64,000 bases of DNA from Anatilimnocola floriformis (GTDB lineage: Bacteria > Planctomycetota > Planctomycetia > Pirellulales > Pirellulaceae): positions 310,001-374,000 of the forward strand of contig NZ_JAMLFW010000001.1 of assembly GCF_024256385.1 (NCBI RefSeq), written 5' to 3'. Positions 16,326-25,296 of the stretch are shown here, one piece after another. Position 1 is the stretch's first letter. The number at the start of each line of letters is the position of its first letter. Made by a program: the position numbers and the translations under genes. Under the pieces are notes generated by a model. The model was not told where the DNA came from, searched no databases, and saw only the letters and a list, made by a program, of their open reading frames with translations.

Positions 16326-18866
16326 ATGACTCGCCAACTTCCTTCGCTGCCGATCGACGATTGCCTGGCCGAGCTGATCGACTCGCTGCGGAAGAACTCA
16401 TGCGCGGTGCTGCAAGCGCCGCCTGGCGCTGGCAAGACCACGCGCGTGCCGCCAGCTCTATTGCAGCATGGCTTGGCCGGTGACGGCAAGATTCTGGTCC
16501 TGCAACCGCGCCGCGTGGCGGCCCGCGCAACGGCAGCACGCATCGCCGCCGAACAAGGTTGGCGACTCGGCGAGGAAGTTGGTTTTCAGGTTCGCTTCGA
16601 GTCGCGCATTGGCCCGCGAACGCGAATTGAACTGATCACCGAAGGAATCCTGCTGCAGCGTTTGCAGCGAGATCCATTTCTCGACGGCGTGAGCTTTGTC
16701 GTCTTCGATGAATTTCACGAGCGCTCGCTGACGAGCGATCTGTCGCTCGCCATGACTCGGCAAGTTCAGCAGGCCGTGCGAAACGATTTGAAACTGCTGG
16801 TGATGTCGGCCACGCTCGCCGCGGAACCGATTGCGACCTATCTTGATCGCTGTCCGATCGTGCGGAGCGAAGGGCGGATCTTTCCTGTCGATGTTCAATA
16901 CGCGCCGACGCTCGATCGCCAGCCGTTGCCCGAGGCGGTACAAGGCGCGGTCACTCGGCTGAAAGACGATCGCGGCGACATTCTGGTCTTTTTGCCGGGG
17001 CTCGGCGAAATTCGTCAGGTTGCCAAGCGACTGCAATTCTGGGCCGAGGAACATGGGCTGCGGCTACTCGAACTCTACGGCGATTTGCCCGGCGCGCAGC
17101 AGGACGAAGTGCTCCAGCCGTCGAACCAGCGGAAGCTCATCCTCTCGACGAACGTCGCCGAAACATCGCTGACGATTCCCGGTGTAACGACCGTCATCGA
17201 TAGCGGCCTGGCGCGAGTCGCGCGCTACGACGAAGCCACGGGGCTCGACAAACTAGAACTGGGACAGATCTCCAAGGCCTCGTCGAATCAGCGGGCGGGT
17301 CGCGCGGGACGAACGGGCCCCGGCACTTGCATTCGCCTTTGGCCCGAAGCAGCGCATCGCTTGCGACCCGAGTTCGACGAGCCGGAACTGAAACGCGTCG
17401 ATCTGGCCGGCGCGGTGCTCACCATTTTCAACTGGATCGAACCCGATCTGGCCACGTTCCCGTGGTTCGAGCCGCCGTCGCCTCTCACGCTGCAGCGAGC
17501 GATTCATTTGCTGGAGCGAATCGAAGCCGTCACCGATGGCAGCATTACTCCACTCGGCAAAAAGCTCGCGGCGCTGCCGGTCCATCCGCGACTCGGCAGG
17601 CTGTTGTTGGCCGGCGCTGAATTAGGAATCGCCGAGCAAGCGGCAACCGCGGCGGCGCTGCTAAGCGAGCGAGATGTGTTTCTGCGGGCCAATTACCGGC
17701 CCGGTGAGCGTCGTACGCCGGCGCACCGCAGTCACAACGACCTGGCCGATCGGATTGCCGCGCTCGATGCTTTTGATGAACGAGGCACGGCCGATTCTGA
17801 CGTCGGCACGATCAACCGCAGTGCTGCGAAGCAGGCTCTCAAAGCTCGCGAACAATTGCTGCGACACGTGGCCGGTGCAAATCGGCCGCTGCGAATGAGC
17901 GGCGACGAAGCGCTCGGCCGCGCACTGCTCGCAGCCTTTCCCGATCGCCTCGCGCGCCTGCGCGAGCCCGGCAGCCGTCGCGCGGTGCTGGTCGGTGGCC
18001 GCGGCGTGAAGCTGGCCGACCAATCGGCAGTCACGGGTGAAGAGCTATTTCTCGCCATCGACGTCGAAGCCAGCACGGGCGAAGCAACGGTCCGTCTCGC
18101 GGCCGGCGTGGAGAGGGATTGGCTACCGCGAGAACTGTTGAGCGACGAAACGGTGCTGACCTACGATGAAATGCAAGAGCGAGTCGTCAGTCAGCGAATG
18201 ATCCGTTGGGATGATTTGATTCTTGACTCCCGCCAGGCGGCTTATCCGGCGGCTGAAAAAGTTGCCGCCGTTCTGGCCTTGGCTGCCGAAGCGAACTGGG
18301 AGAATGCGTATCCAGCCGACAACGAAAACCTGACCGACTTCGTCACGCGTGTCCGCTGTTTGCAAACCTGGATGCCGAATCTTGAGTTGCCGGTCGTCGA
18401 CGATGCAGCACTCAAAAAGCTGCTCCCCGAGTTGTGCCTTGGCTGCAAATCGCTGGCCGATGTCCGCCGCGCGCCGTGGCTGCAAGTGATCAAGAATTTG
18501 TTCGATTGGCAACAGCTGCAGCAAGTCGATCGCGAAGCGCCGGAGCGCGTCGGCGTTCCCACCGGCAGTCAGATCACGCTGCAGTATCGCGTCGGTGAAC
18601 CGCCGATTCTCGCGGTGCGCATCCAAGAAGTCTTCGGCCTCATGGAAACGCCGCGCATCGCCGGTGGCCGCGTTCCCGTGCTGATGCATCTGCTGGCGCC
18701 GAACATGCGAGTCGCACAGGTTACGGCTGATCTCAAGAGCTTCTGGGCCAATTCCTACGCGCTCGCGCGCAAAGATCTTCGCAATCGCTATCCCAAGCAC
18801 TCCTGGCCCGAGAATCCTTACGAAGCCGAGCCGCAGAAACGGCCGACACGCAGGCCACCGTCTTAG
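16326..18866 (+). CDS. hrpB: ATP-dependent RNA helicase HrpB
   Basis: An 846-residue DEAH-type helicase. Motif I is APPGAGKTTRVP (about 31-42), motif Ia LQPRRVAARATAARIA, motif II DEFHERS, and motif III MSATL. STNVAETSLTIPGVTTVIDSG and SNQRAGRAGRTGPG give motifs V and VI. The long C-terminal region, ending in the HrpB-specific PVLMHLLAPNMRVAQVTADLKSFWANSY...RYPKHSWPENP block, distinguishes HrpB from HrpA. Length is normal for HrpB. Its exact role is poorly defined in most bacteria. The start lies 3 bp after the GNAT-like gene. Confidence 0.95.
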   Translation: MTRQLPSLPIDDCLAELIDSLRKNSCAVLQAPPGAGKTTRVPPALLQHGLAGDGKILVLQPRRVAARATAARIAAEQGWRLGEEVGFQVRFESRIGPRTRIELITEGILLQRLQRDPFLDGVSFVVFDEFHERSLTSDLSLAMTRQVQQAVRNDLKLLVMSATLAAEPIATYLDRCPIVRSEGRIFPVDVQYAPTLDRQPLPEAVQGAVTRLKDDRGDILVFLPGLGEIRQVAKRLQFWAEEHGLRLLELYGDLPGAQQDEVLQPSNQRKLILSTNVAETSLTIPGVTTVIDSGLARVARYDEATGLDKLELGQISKASSNQRAGRAGRTGPGTCIRLWPEAAHRLRPEFDEPELKRVDLAGAVLTIFNWIEPDLATFPWFEPPSPLTLQRAIHLLERIEAVTDGSITPLGKKLAALPVHPRLGRLLLAGAELGIAEQAATAAALLSERDVFLRANYRPGERRTPAHRSHNDLADRIAALDAFDERGTADSDVGTINRSAAKQALKAREQLLRHVAGANRPLRMSGDEALGRALLAAFPDRLARLREPGSRRAVLVGGRGVKLADQSAVTGEELFLAIDVEASTGEATVRLAAGVERDWLPRELLSDETVLTYDEMQERVVSQRMIRWDDLILDSRQAAYPAAEKVAAVLALAAEANWENAYPADNENLTDFVTRVRCLQTWMPNLELPVVDDAALKKLLPELCLGCKSLADVRRAPWLQVIKNLFDWQQLQQVDREAPERVGVPTGSQITLQYRVGEPPILAVRIQEVFGLMETPRIAGGRVPVLMHLLAPNMRVAQVTADLKSFWANSYALARKDLRNRYPKHSWPENPYEAEPQKRPTRRPPS

Positions 18867-18874
18867 CGACGGCT

Positions 18875-20974
18875 TTACTTCACGATCTCAATCGCCGGCT
18901 CGCTCCAATTTCCCGCGCGACCTTCGGCATCATGATAGCGAGCTCGCACGCGATAGGTCCCGCGCTGGGCGAAGAGTTTCTGCGAGAGGATCATGCGATC
19001 TTCAAGCCGCCGATCGTTGGCGCGCGATCGCCATAGATCAGTTAGCTCGTACAGATACGGATCACCCTTCGTCCAGCCTTCCACGCCGGGCGCAGCCACG
19101 CGGGCCACGCGCCATTCGAGCGCCGGCCTCTTTCCCTCGGGCCAGGTTCGCTTGTCAACCTCGAACGTCCGAAACTGCGAGTCGCTGTCGGTGCGTTTGA
19201 CAACTGGCTTTGGTGGAATGTCTTTGTCCATCGCTTCGTAGGCCACGTAGCCCCAGCCGTAGCCCTGCGGATTGCCATCGTTGGGCGCGTAGTTCTTTAC
19301 CGGTCGCGAGTCGGTGCAGAAGTCGAGCAGGTACTTCTCAAAACCCTTGATGTCGTTCGTCGCGAGTTTGCGTTCCCAACCGCCGCCGAAGTGATTTCCC
19401 TGAGCAGGATTTACGAAGTAACTTCCCTTTTGATTGAACTGCGGCCGCCAGTTCCAAGCCGCTTCGTCGAGTTGAGCCCAGTTGGTTTCGAAGCCGGCCG
19501 GTGAAATCACGCGGGCCAGTTCGCTGATGAGTTGCCCGATCTGGCCGCCGCTCGGCGAAGCATCGGCGACGAAGAGATCGAGAATTTCGCGAGCGCGGTT
19601 TTGATACTCGCGCTTGATACGCGGAACGTCGAGGCAACGAATCGCATCGATGTGCCCCGGCTGATGATGCCGCGGCACGAAGCACATATCGTTGTCCCAC
19701 GGAATCGGACTCCACTGACCGTTGGGCGCACGGTAATAGCCGTGGTTGCCGTCGGGGCGAATGTCGACATTGCCGATCAAACGATTCAGCGCGTGAAAAC
19801 TGTAGTACTTCGGCAGGTCGAGATTCGTCCGCCACCAATCCTCTTTCTGGCCGGGCTGCATGCCGCTGCGGAACGTATCCCATTCCTTCTGGCCGGCGCT
19901 CTTGTCATCGGGCAGATGTTTGATGCCGCTTTGAATGCTCACGATCAGGCCGTCAGGAAGGTTCTGCTGCTTGAGCAAATGTTGATCGAGATCGGTGACC
20001 GCCAGGTACAGCCCCCACAAGTCGCCGTCGTATTGATCTTTGGGATTGCTCTCGGTCGCGCTATCGATCACGCGAAAGTGAACCCAATGCGTCGAAGAGC
20101 TCGGCACGCCGGCCAACTGAAAGGCGCGAAAGGTCAGCGCCTCGTCGAGCCCGGCCACGCCGCGCAGCACCGGCAAGTAGGGTGTGCTTTGGCCCGGATT
20201 TAAATCGATATCGTTGCGCGACGGCAGCGCAGTGGGTAGATCCTTCCACTCCGCTCGCTGCGGCTCGGCTTTGGGAAATTTCAGCGCCCATTTGTTTTTG
20301 CCGCTAATGTAGGCACTCCCCTGGCCGCGGTTGCTGAACTCCATGTGGTCATAAACTTGGCCCTCGTAGACAAACGTTGCTGGGAACCGCTTCTTGTAAG
20401 CGCCGCCATCCCACTGACTGGTCGCAATGTCTTGGCCGCGGGCGATGAGGTGATAGGGCTTGATGGTGTTCAGGAATTCGCTCGTGAACTTTCGTTCGGG
20501 CGATTTGCCCGGCTCGCGCGAGCCGCTCCAAGCCGGCACGCCGTCGTAACAGAAGAAGGCGTAGTTTCCTTCCTCGCTTGGCAGCACGAGCTTTTCATCG
20601 TTGCTTTTCGTAACGACGACGCGGTAGCGATAGAGCCAGCGATGTTTGATTTGCTCAGCGGGGATTTGGAAGCCGAAAGAAGACGCCGTCGCAGATGGCA
20701 ATGCGAGGCCACCCTTCATCGGCAACTCGACCCATTTCTTTTTGAAATCGGGATCGGTCTTGCGGATGTATTCACCAGGAGGGACGGCTTGCAGTTGCAG
20801 AACGGCGCTCTTGAACACGACGAAGGGAGCGTCAAAGCTGATCTGCACGCTCTCGCCACCTTTTGGCTGCTGGGGCCGATGAGTCGGCGGAGAATACGGT
20901 GGCGGTGTGCCCGCCGTTGCCGACGAAGCAAAAACCAAACCGGCGGAGATGGCGAGCACGAGGGAACGTATCAT
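18875..20974 (-). CDS. Secreted CotH-kinase-like protein
   Basis: A 699-residue protein with a Sec signal peptide (MIRSLVLAISAGLVFASSATAG). The core has CotH family features: MEFSNRGQGSAYISGKNKWALKFPK, then SLAF-like RGVAGLDEALTFRAFQLAGVPS, GDLWGLYLAVTDLDQHLL and the catalytic-loop-like IPWDNDMCF. CotH proteins are atypical kinases phosphorylating spore-coat proteins in Bacillus; in planctomycetes they are extracellular and of unknown target. The C-terminal 100 residues (RTYRVRARYHDAEGRAGNWS) resemble a fibronectin-III strand end. Convergent with hrpB (8-bp gap) and divergent from the next GNAT gene. Confidence 0.8.
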   Translation of the reverse strand: MIRSLVLAISAGLVFASSATAGTPPPYSPPTHRPQQPKGGESVQISFDAPFVVFKSAVLQLQAVPPGEYIRKTDPDFKKKWVELPMKGGLALPSATASSFGFQIPAEQIKHRWLYRYRVVVTKSNDEKLVLPSEEGNYAFFCYDGVPAWSGSREPGKSPERKFTSEFLNTIKPYHLIARGQDIATSQWDGGAYKKRFPATFVYEGQVYDHMEFSNRGQGSAYISGKNKWALKFPKAEPQRAEWKDLPTALPSRNDIDLNPGQSTPYLPVLRGVAGLDEALTFRAFQLAGVPSSSTHWVHFRVIDSATESNPKDQYDGDLWGLYLAVTDLDQHLLKQQNLPDGLIVSIQSGIKHLPDDKSAGQKEWDTFRSGMQPGQKEDWWRTNLDLPKYYSFHALNRLIGNVDIRPDGNHGYYRAPNGQWSPIPWDNDMCFVPRHHQPGHIDAIRCLDVPRIKREYQNRAREILDLFVADASPSGGQIGQLISELARVISPAGFETNWAQLDEAAWNWRPQFNQKGSYFVNPAQGNHFGGGWERKLATNDIKGFEKYLLDFCTDSRPVKNYAPNDGNPQGYGWGYVAYEAMDKDIPPKPVVKRTDSDSQFRTFEVDKRTWPEGKRPALEWRVARVAAPGVEGWTKGDPYLYELTDLWRSRANDRRLEDRMILSQKLFAQRGTYRVRARYHDAEGRAGNWSEPAIEIVK

Positions 20975-21026
20975 GAGCAGTCCGCACTGGGCGTTAGAAA
21001 ACTTGGACGTCTGATTCTACCGAGTA

Positions 21027-21518
21027 ATGCTGATGACAGCTGCCGCGATCCACATCCGTCCCTACCAGCCTACCGACTACGTGGCCATCAAGGAGCTGAC
21101 CGTTACGGCCTTTGCTGGCGTGACGCTGGAGCAAAATGTCGAGCAAGCGCTCGGCGGTCCGCTGCACGGCCACGACTGGCAATGGCGGAAGGCCCGGCAT
21201 GTGGATGAGGACGTCGCGACCAATGCGGCGGGGATTTTTGTGGCCGACGACGACGGCAAAGTAGTGGGTTACATCTCGACTGCCATCGATCGTGCTGCCG
21301 GCAAGGGCCGAATTCCCAATCTCGCCGTTGCTGCCGAGCTGCGTGGCCGGGGGCTCGGCCGACTGTTGATCGAACACGCGCTGGCCTACTTCCGCGCCGA
21401 GGGTTTGTCGTACGCCGTGATTGAAACGATGGCCCAGAATGCGATTGGCCAGCAGCTCTACACGTCTTGCGGCTTCGTTGAAGTCGCGCGGCAGGTCCAT
21501 TTTGCCCAGCGGCTGTAA
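21027..21518 (+). CDS. GNAT-family N-acetyltransferase
   Basis: A 163-residue single GNAT domain. The acetyl-CoA binding motif A is IPNLAVAAELRGRGLGRLLIEHAL, and motif B is QLYTSCGFVEVAR, a common arrangement in RimI-like enzymes. An N-terminal IRPYQPTDYVAIKELT strand-helix opens the fold. ATG 21027 or ATG 21033 could start it. Only 52 bp separate it from the divergent CotH-like gene, so both promoters overlap. Substrate unknown. Confidence 0.9.
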   Translation: MLMTAAAIHIRPYQPTDYVAIKELTVTAFAGVTLEQNVEQALGGPLHGHDWQWRKARHVDEDVATNAAGIFVADDDGKVVGYISTAIDRAAGKGRIPNLAVAAELRGRGLGRLLIEHALAYFRAEGLSYAVIETMAQNAIGQQLYTSCGFVEVARQVHFAQRL

Positions 21519-21671
21519 ATCTGATCGTATCTTCCTGAAGCCGGCCGGATTACCTTTTCGCACGACAACGAAATTAACTTGACCGAGGATTTCGTCACTG
21601 TTAATTTCTTTAGCGAGCGAACCTCTCGGAACAGAGGAGGCATTCACGCCGCTCACCGCAGGGGAGTTGTC

Positions 21672-22580
21672 ATGCCCGACTTCCGTATCCCACCTGTTCG
21701 TCCCACCCGGCGATCTCTCATGTCGCGCGTTCGTAAGGCCTTCACCTTGGTGGAGCTGCTGGTGGTGATTGCCATTATTGGCGTGCTTGTCGCATTGCTG
21801 TTGCCAGCGGTGCAGTTTGCCCGCGAATCGGCACGGCGGACCAAGTGCGAGAACAATCTGCGCCAGGTCGTGCTGGCATTGCACAACTTCGAAGGAACCT
21901 ACGGCTATTTTCCGTCGGCGTATGTGGGGCCGAATACAGATCCTGGTTGGGGCTGGGGCACGGCGATTTTGCCGTATTGTGAGCAGAAGAATATTTATGA
22001 TGCGGCGCAGATCGAAACCACCGTTTTTGGCGGCGGCGCGATTCCAGCATTGCCGACCGTGCAAACCGAAACCAAGCTCTCCCTTTATCGCTGCCCGTCT
22101 GATCCGTCGCCCGACAAGAATCCGATCCGCTTGTATCACGGCACCTCGAATTACCGCGCGGTGGCGGGGCCCATCGAAATGTATACCTTTTATGTCGACT
22201 ACGATTACGGCGGCGTGCTCTATCAGAACAGTCGGACGCGCATGTCGACCATCACCGACGGCACTGCGAACACGCTGCTCATCGGCGAATGCATGTTCGA
22301 TGAAAAAATTGGCAAGCGGGCCGCCATCTGGGCCGGCATGTCCGGCATGCGGCCACTCCCTGGCGATCCAGGGCCATCTCTCTGGGTCAGTGATGTGATG
22401 TGGTCGGTCGATAATCTCAGCGCCAATGTCAACGGCCCGGCGCCGCAAGCTTTCAGCAGTCGCCATCCCGGTGGAGCGTTCTTTGCCTATAGCGACGGCA
22501 GCGTCCGGTTCTTCTTCGAACATGGCGACAAAAACATTGTGATGTGGGCGGCTGGCCGCGACGACGGAAATCAGCAATAG
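21672..22580 (+). CDS. DUF1559 pseudopilin-like protein (first copy)
   Basis: A 302-residue protein with a type IV prepilin-like N-terminus: RKAFTLVELLVVIAIIGVLVALLLPAV, with cleavage expected before the Phe. A DUF1559 domain follows, beginning RTKCENNLRQVVLALHNFEGTYGYFPSA and ending with the H-X9-DG signature SSRHPGGAFFAYSDGSVRFF. These proteins are present in many copies per planctomycete genome and are thought to be secreted through a type II/IV pilus-like system; their function is unknown. AGGGGAG lies 8 bp before ATG 21672; ATG 21720 is an alternative. The dehydrogenase gene follows after 3 bp. Confidence 0.9.
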   Translation: MPDFRIPPVRPTRRSLMSRVRKAFTLVELLVVIAIIGVLVALLLPAVQFARESARRTKCENNLRQVVLALHNFEGTYGYFPSAYVGPNTDPGWGWGTAILPYCEQKNIYDAAQIETTVFGGGAIPALPTVQTETKLSLYRCPSDPSPDKNPIRLYHGTSNYRAVAGPIEMYTFYVDYDYGGVLYQNSRTRMSTITDGTANTLLIGECMFDEKIGKRAAIWAGMSGMRPLPGDPGPSLWVSDVMWSVDNLSANVNGPAPQAFSSRHPGGAFFAYSDGSVRFFFEHGDKNIVMWAAGRDDGNQQ

Positions 22581-22583
22581 CCC

Positions 22584-23615
22584 ATGAGTCAGTTTCGGGT
22601 CGCGCTGACGGCAGATTTTTACGAGGCGGGACAGCTCCGCTATCGCGACATCGGCCTCGATCTGTTGCGGGACTCGCCGGCGCATGAGTTGATTTCGCTA
22701 GCCGCGCATCGCAGCCCAATCGAAGCGGATCAATTGGCCGGCGTGAATGGCGTCATCGTTCTCTCTCCACGCATCACCGCACACAGCCTTTCGGCCGCTC
22801 ACGATCTGCTCGCTATCGGTCGGTTCGGTGTGGGGTTCGATAGCGTCGATGTCGCGGCGTGCACCGCAGCCGATGTGCTGCTCTATATCACCGTGGGCGC
22901 GGTCGATCATTCGGTGGCCGAAGCAACGGTTGGTTGGCTGCTGGCGATGACGCATCATGTGCGTACCAAGGACCAGCTAGTGCGCAGCGGCGAATGGGAT
23001 GCGCGTAGCCGATACATGGGGAGCGAGCTGCGCGACCGCACGCTGGGGATCGTTGGTTTTGGCGGAATCGGCCGGGCCGTGCTGCAGATGCTGGGTGGGT
23101 TTCGCATGCAACCGCCGCTCGTCTTTGATCCGTTCGTTTCGGCCGAGGCGATTGCAGCCGTGGGCGGCAGGCAGGTTTCGCTGGAGGAACTGCTAGCAAA
23201 ATCCGATTTCGTCTCGCTCCATTGTCCGCTGAACGATCAGACGCGAAACCTCATCGGCGCACGGGAACTGGCACTGCTCAAGCCGACGGCGTATCTGATC
23301 AACACGGCTCGCGGCGGCATCGTCAACGAAGATGCTCTGTTCGCCGCACTCCAGGAGAACCATTTGGCCGGCGCGGCGCTCGATTGCTTTGAGCAAGAGC
23401 CGCTGATGGGTCCAACTCGTTGGGCAGAGTTCGACAACGTGCTGCTGGCGCCGCATTCGATTGCCTGGACCAACGAGCTATTTCGCGACATCGGCCGGGC
23501 GGCCTGCCAGGGGATGCTCGATCTGGCCGGTGGCATACGGCCGCGCGGTATCGTCAATCCAGAAGTTCTCGAGCGGCCTGGGTTTCTCGCCAAGTGGCAG
23601 CGCCTACGGCAGTAA
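22584..23615 (+). CDS. D-2-hydroxyacid dehydrogenase (phosphoglycerate dehydrogenase-like)
   Basis: A 343-residue NAD-dependent dehydrogenase. The Rossmann motif is GIVGFGGIGRAVL (about 153-165). The catalytic Arg lies in INTARGGIV, the Glu in DCFEQEPL, and the His in LLAPHSIAW. It lacks a C-terminal ACT regulatory domain. The specific 2-hydroxyacid cannot be deduced. It starts 3 bp after the pseudopilin gene, an association that may only reflect shared transcription. Confidence 0.88.
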   Translation: MSQFRVALTADFYEAGQLRYRDIGLDLLRDSPAHELISLAAHRSPIEADQLAGVNGVIVLSPRITAHSLSAAHDLLAIGRFGVGFDSVDVAACTAADVLLYITVGAVDHSVAEATVGWLLAMTHHVRTKDQLVRSGEWDARSRYMGSELRDRTLGIVGFGGIGRAVLQMLGGFRMQPPLVFDPFVSAEAIAAVGGRQVSLEELLAKSDFVSLHCPLNDQTRNLIGARELALLKPTAYLINTARGGIVNEDALFAALQENHLAGAALDCFEQEPLMGPTRWAEFDNVLLAPHSIAWTNELFRDIGRAACQGMLDLAGGIRPRGIVNPEVLERPGFLAKWQRLRQ

Positions 23616-23740
23616 TCCCCACAAAATTGCAATCTTGCTTCAAGAAATTGCTCTGGCAGCATTTGCCGCTTTCCGGCATCATCCCGCCCGAGATCACCGT
23701 TTCTTGCGGCCGGTCCGCTTTCATCTGCAAGGGATTGCCG

Positions 23741-24418
23741 ATGCTTCCGTCTACGCCTGTCACTTCCCCATTTCGAACCACTCGCCGGCAACTGCTGCTG
23801 GGCGGCTTGGTCGCGCTCCTCGGTTCGCAATCGGGGTGTGGCGCTATGGCCCAAATGATGTATTGGGCCAGGGGAAACCCGGTCGACGCCAAATTTCCCG
23901 GCCTGAAAAAGAAGACTGTCGCCGTCGTTTGCTTCGACGGCAACCTGGCTGGCCAAGGCAGCGAAGCCGACATGATCGCCAAGCGCGTGACCACGATGCT
24001 CGACATGAACGTCGAGAAGATCAAGATCGTGTCGCAGCAAAAAGTGCTCGACTGGATGGATGGACAGACGGAAAACGTCAACGACTTCAAGGAAGTGGGC
24101 CGCGGCGTGAAAGCCGAAATGGTCGTCGGCATCGATATCGATAAATTTAGCACCCACGAAGGTCCTGGTTTGTTGCGCGGCCGTTCGCGCTATTCGGTCA
24201 AAGTTTTCGACATGACCGAAGGTGGCAAGCTGGTGTACTCGGTGCAAACCACCCCGGTCATCTTTCCCGAAATGGGACCGCGGGCTGTCACCGAAGGCGA
24301 AGAGATGTTCAAGATGCAATTCATCGATATCGTCGCCAAGAAGATCGCCAAGGACTTCTATCCCTACGACAAGATGGAAGACTTTGGCAACGACGCGGCC
24401 GACTTTGCCCGCCAGTAG
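23741..24418 (+). CDS. Secreted lipoprotein-like protein of unknown function
   Basis: A 225-residue protein starting MLPSTPVTSPFRTTRRQLLL: twin arginines, a hydrophobic stretch, then LLGSQSGC, a loose lipobox with Cys33. The mature part contains KKTVAVVCFDG and KVLDWMDGQ and looks like a mixed alpha/beta domain, possibly of the NBD-free CsgG- or TolB-like type that senses cell-envelope state; that is only a guess. The upstream in-frame start at 23420 would overlap the dehydrogenase gene, so ATG 23741 is preferred. Function unknown. Confidence 0.7.
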   Translation: MLPSTPVTSPFRTTRRQLLLGGLVALLGSQSGCGAMAQMMYWARGNPVDAKFPGLKKKTVAVVCFDGNLAGQGSEADMIAKRVTTMLDMNVEKIKIVSQQKVLDWMDGQTENVNDFKEVGRGVKAEMVVGIDIDKFSTHEGPGLLRGRSRYSVKVFDMTEGGKLVYSVQTTPVIFPEMGPRAVTEGEEMFKMQFIDIVAKKIAKDFYPYDKMEDFGNDAADFARQ

Positions 24419-24601
24419 CAGTTGATATCTCTTCGCTGTAGCGATTGTTGGCTGCGCCTTGTTCATCGCGGTGCTCAGCAGCGTGCGCTGGTACTAAGGG
24501 CCAAACGGCCGGATGTCCAGTTCGGCCCGCTGACGCATTCGCCAAAAAACGCTATCCTGGCGAGAACCAATCTCCATCCTTCCACTCGCTTTGAGGCGGA
24601 T

Positions 24602-25204
24602 ATGAAGTTTCGCATTGCTTTGTCGGTTCTGGCCCTGTGCGCGGTTTCGGCGGTTCCGGCTTGGGCTCATCCGCATCACGTTCACGCGCCAGGCGCCGAA
24701 CATGGCCTGACTGCGGGTTTCTTTCATCCCCTCTTCGGTCTCGATCACTTGCTGGCGATGTTTGCCGTTGGCTTGCTGGCCGCACAACTCGGTGGGCGAG
24801 CGATTTGGGCGTTGCCAATGGCATTTCTCAGCTTGATGCTCGCCGGTGGTGCGGCAGGCATGGCGGGAATTGGTTTGCCGGCGATGGAAATCGGCATCGC
24901 CTTGTCGGTTGTCGTTCTCGGCGCTGCCCTGCTGATTGGTAGCAAATACCCGCTCGCCGCGGCCACGCTCGTTGTTGGCTGTTTTGGCATTATGCACGGA
25001 CACGCCCACGGTACCGAATTGCCGGCGATGTCCTCGGCAGCGCTTTACAGCGTGGGCTTTTTGCTGGCGACGGCAGCGTTGCATCTCGCGGGAATCGCCG
25101 CGGGCCTGCTGCTCGTGCGCGGCGAACGCTCGGTCACGTTGCTGCGTGCCTCGGGTGCAGCGATTTCCGTCGTTGGTATCGTGCTGCTGATGCGTGCGAT
25201 TTAG
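24602..25204 (+). CDS. HupE/UreJ-type membrane protein
   Basis: A 200-residue protein with a signal peptide (MKFRIALSVLALCAVSAVPAWA) followed by the family motif HPHHVHAPG...GFFHPLFGLDHLLAMFAVGLLA. Five more hydrophobic segments follow, one with FGIMHGHAHGTELP. The two His-rich motifs are those of HupE/UreJ secondary nickel or cobalt permeases. No urease or hydrogenase gene is near, so the metal and its user are unknown. ATG 24602 immediately precedes the signal. Confidence 0.88.
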   Translation: MKFRIALSVLALCAVSAVPAWAHPHHVHAPGAEHGLTAGFFHPLFGLDHLLAMFAVGLLAAQLGGRAIWALPMAFLSLMLAGGAAGMAGIGLPAMEIGIALSVVVLGAALLIGSKYPLAAATLVVGCFGIMHGHAHGTELPAMSSAALYSVGFLLATAALHLAGIAAGLLLVRGERSVTLLRASGAAISVVGIVLLMRAI

Positions 25205-25296
25205 CTCGAGTTGCCGCCGAAACATTCGCGTCGGCTAGAGCCTTTCGCTTAGAATGGGGGTTCCCTCCTGCCCGCTGGCAACCGCCGAGGCCCCCG

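Noticed and set aside
20994-22685. A 563-codon minus-strand frame over the GNAT and DUF1559 genes
   Set aside because: The plus-strand genes have motifs (GNAT motif A, prepilin leader); the opposite frame has none.
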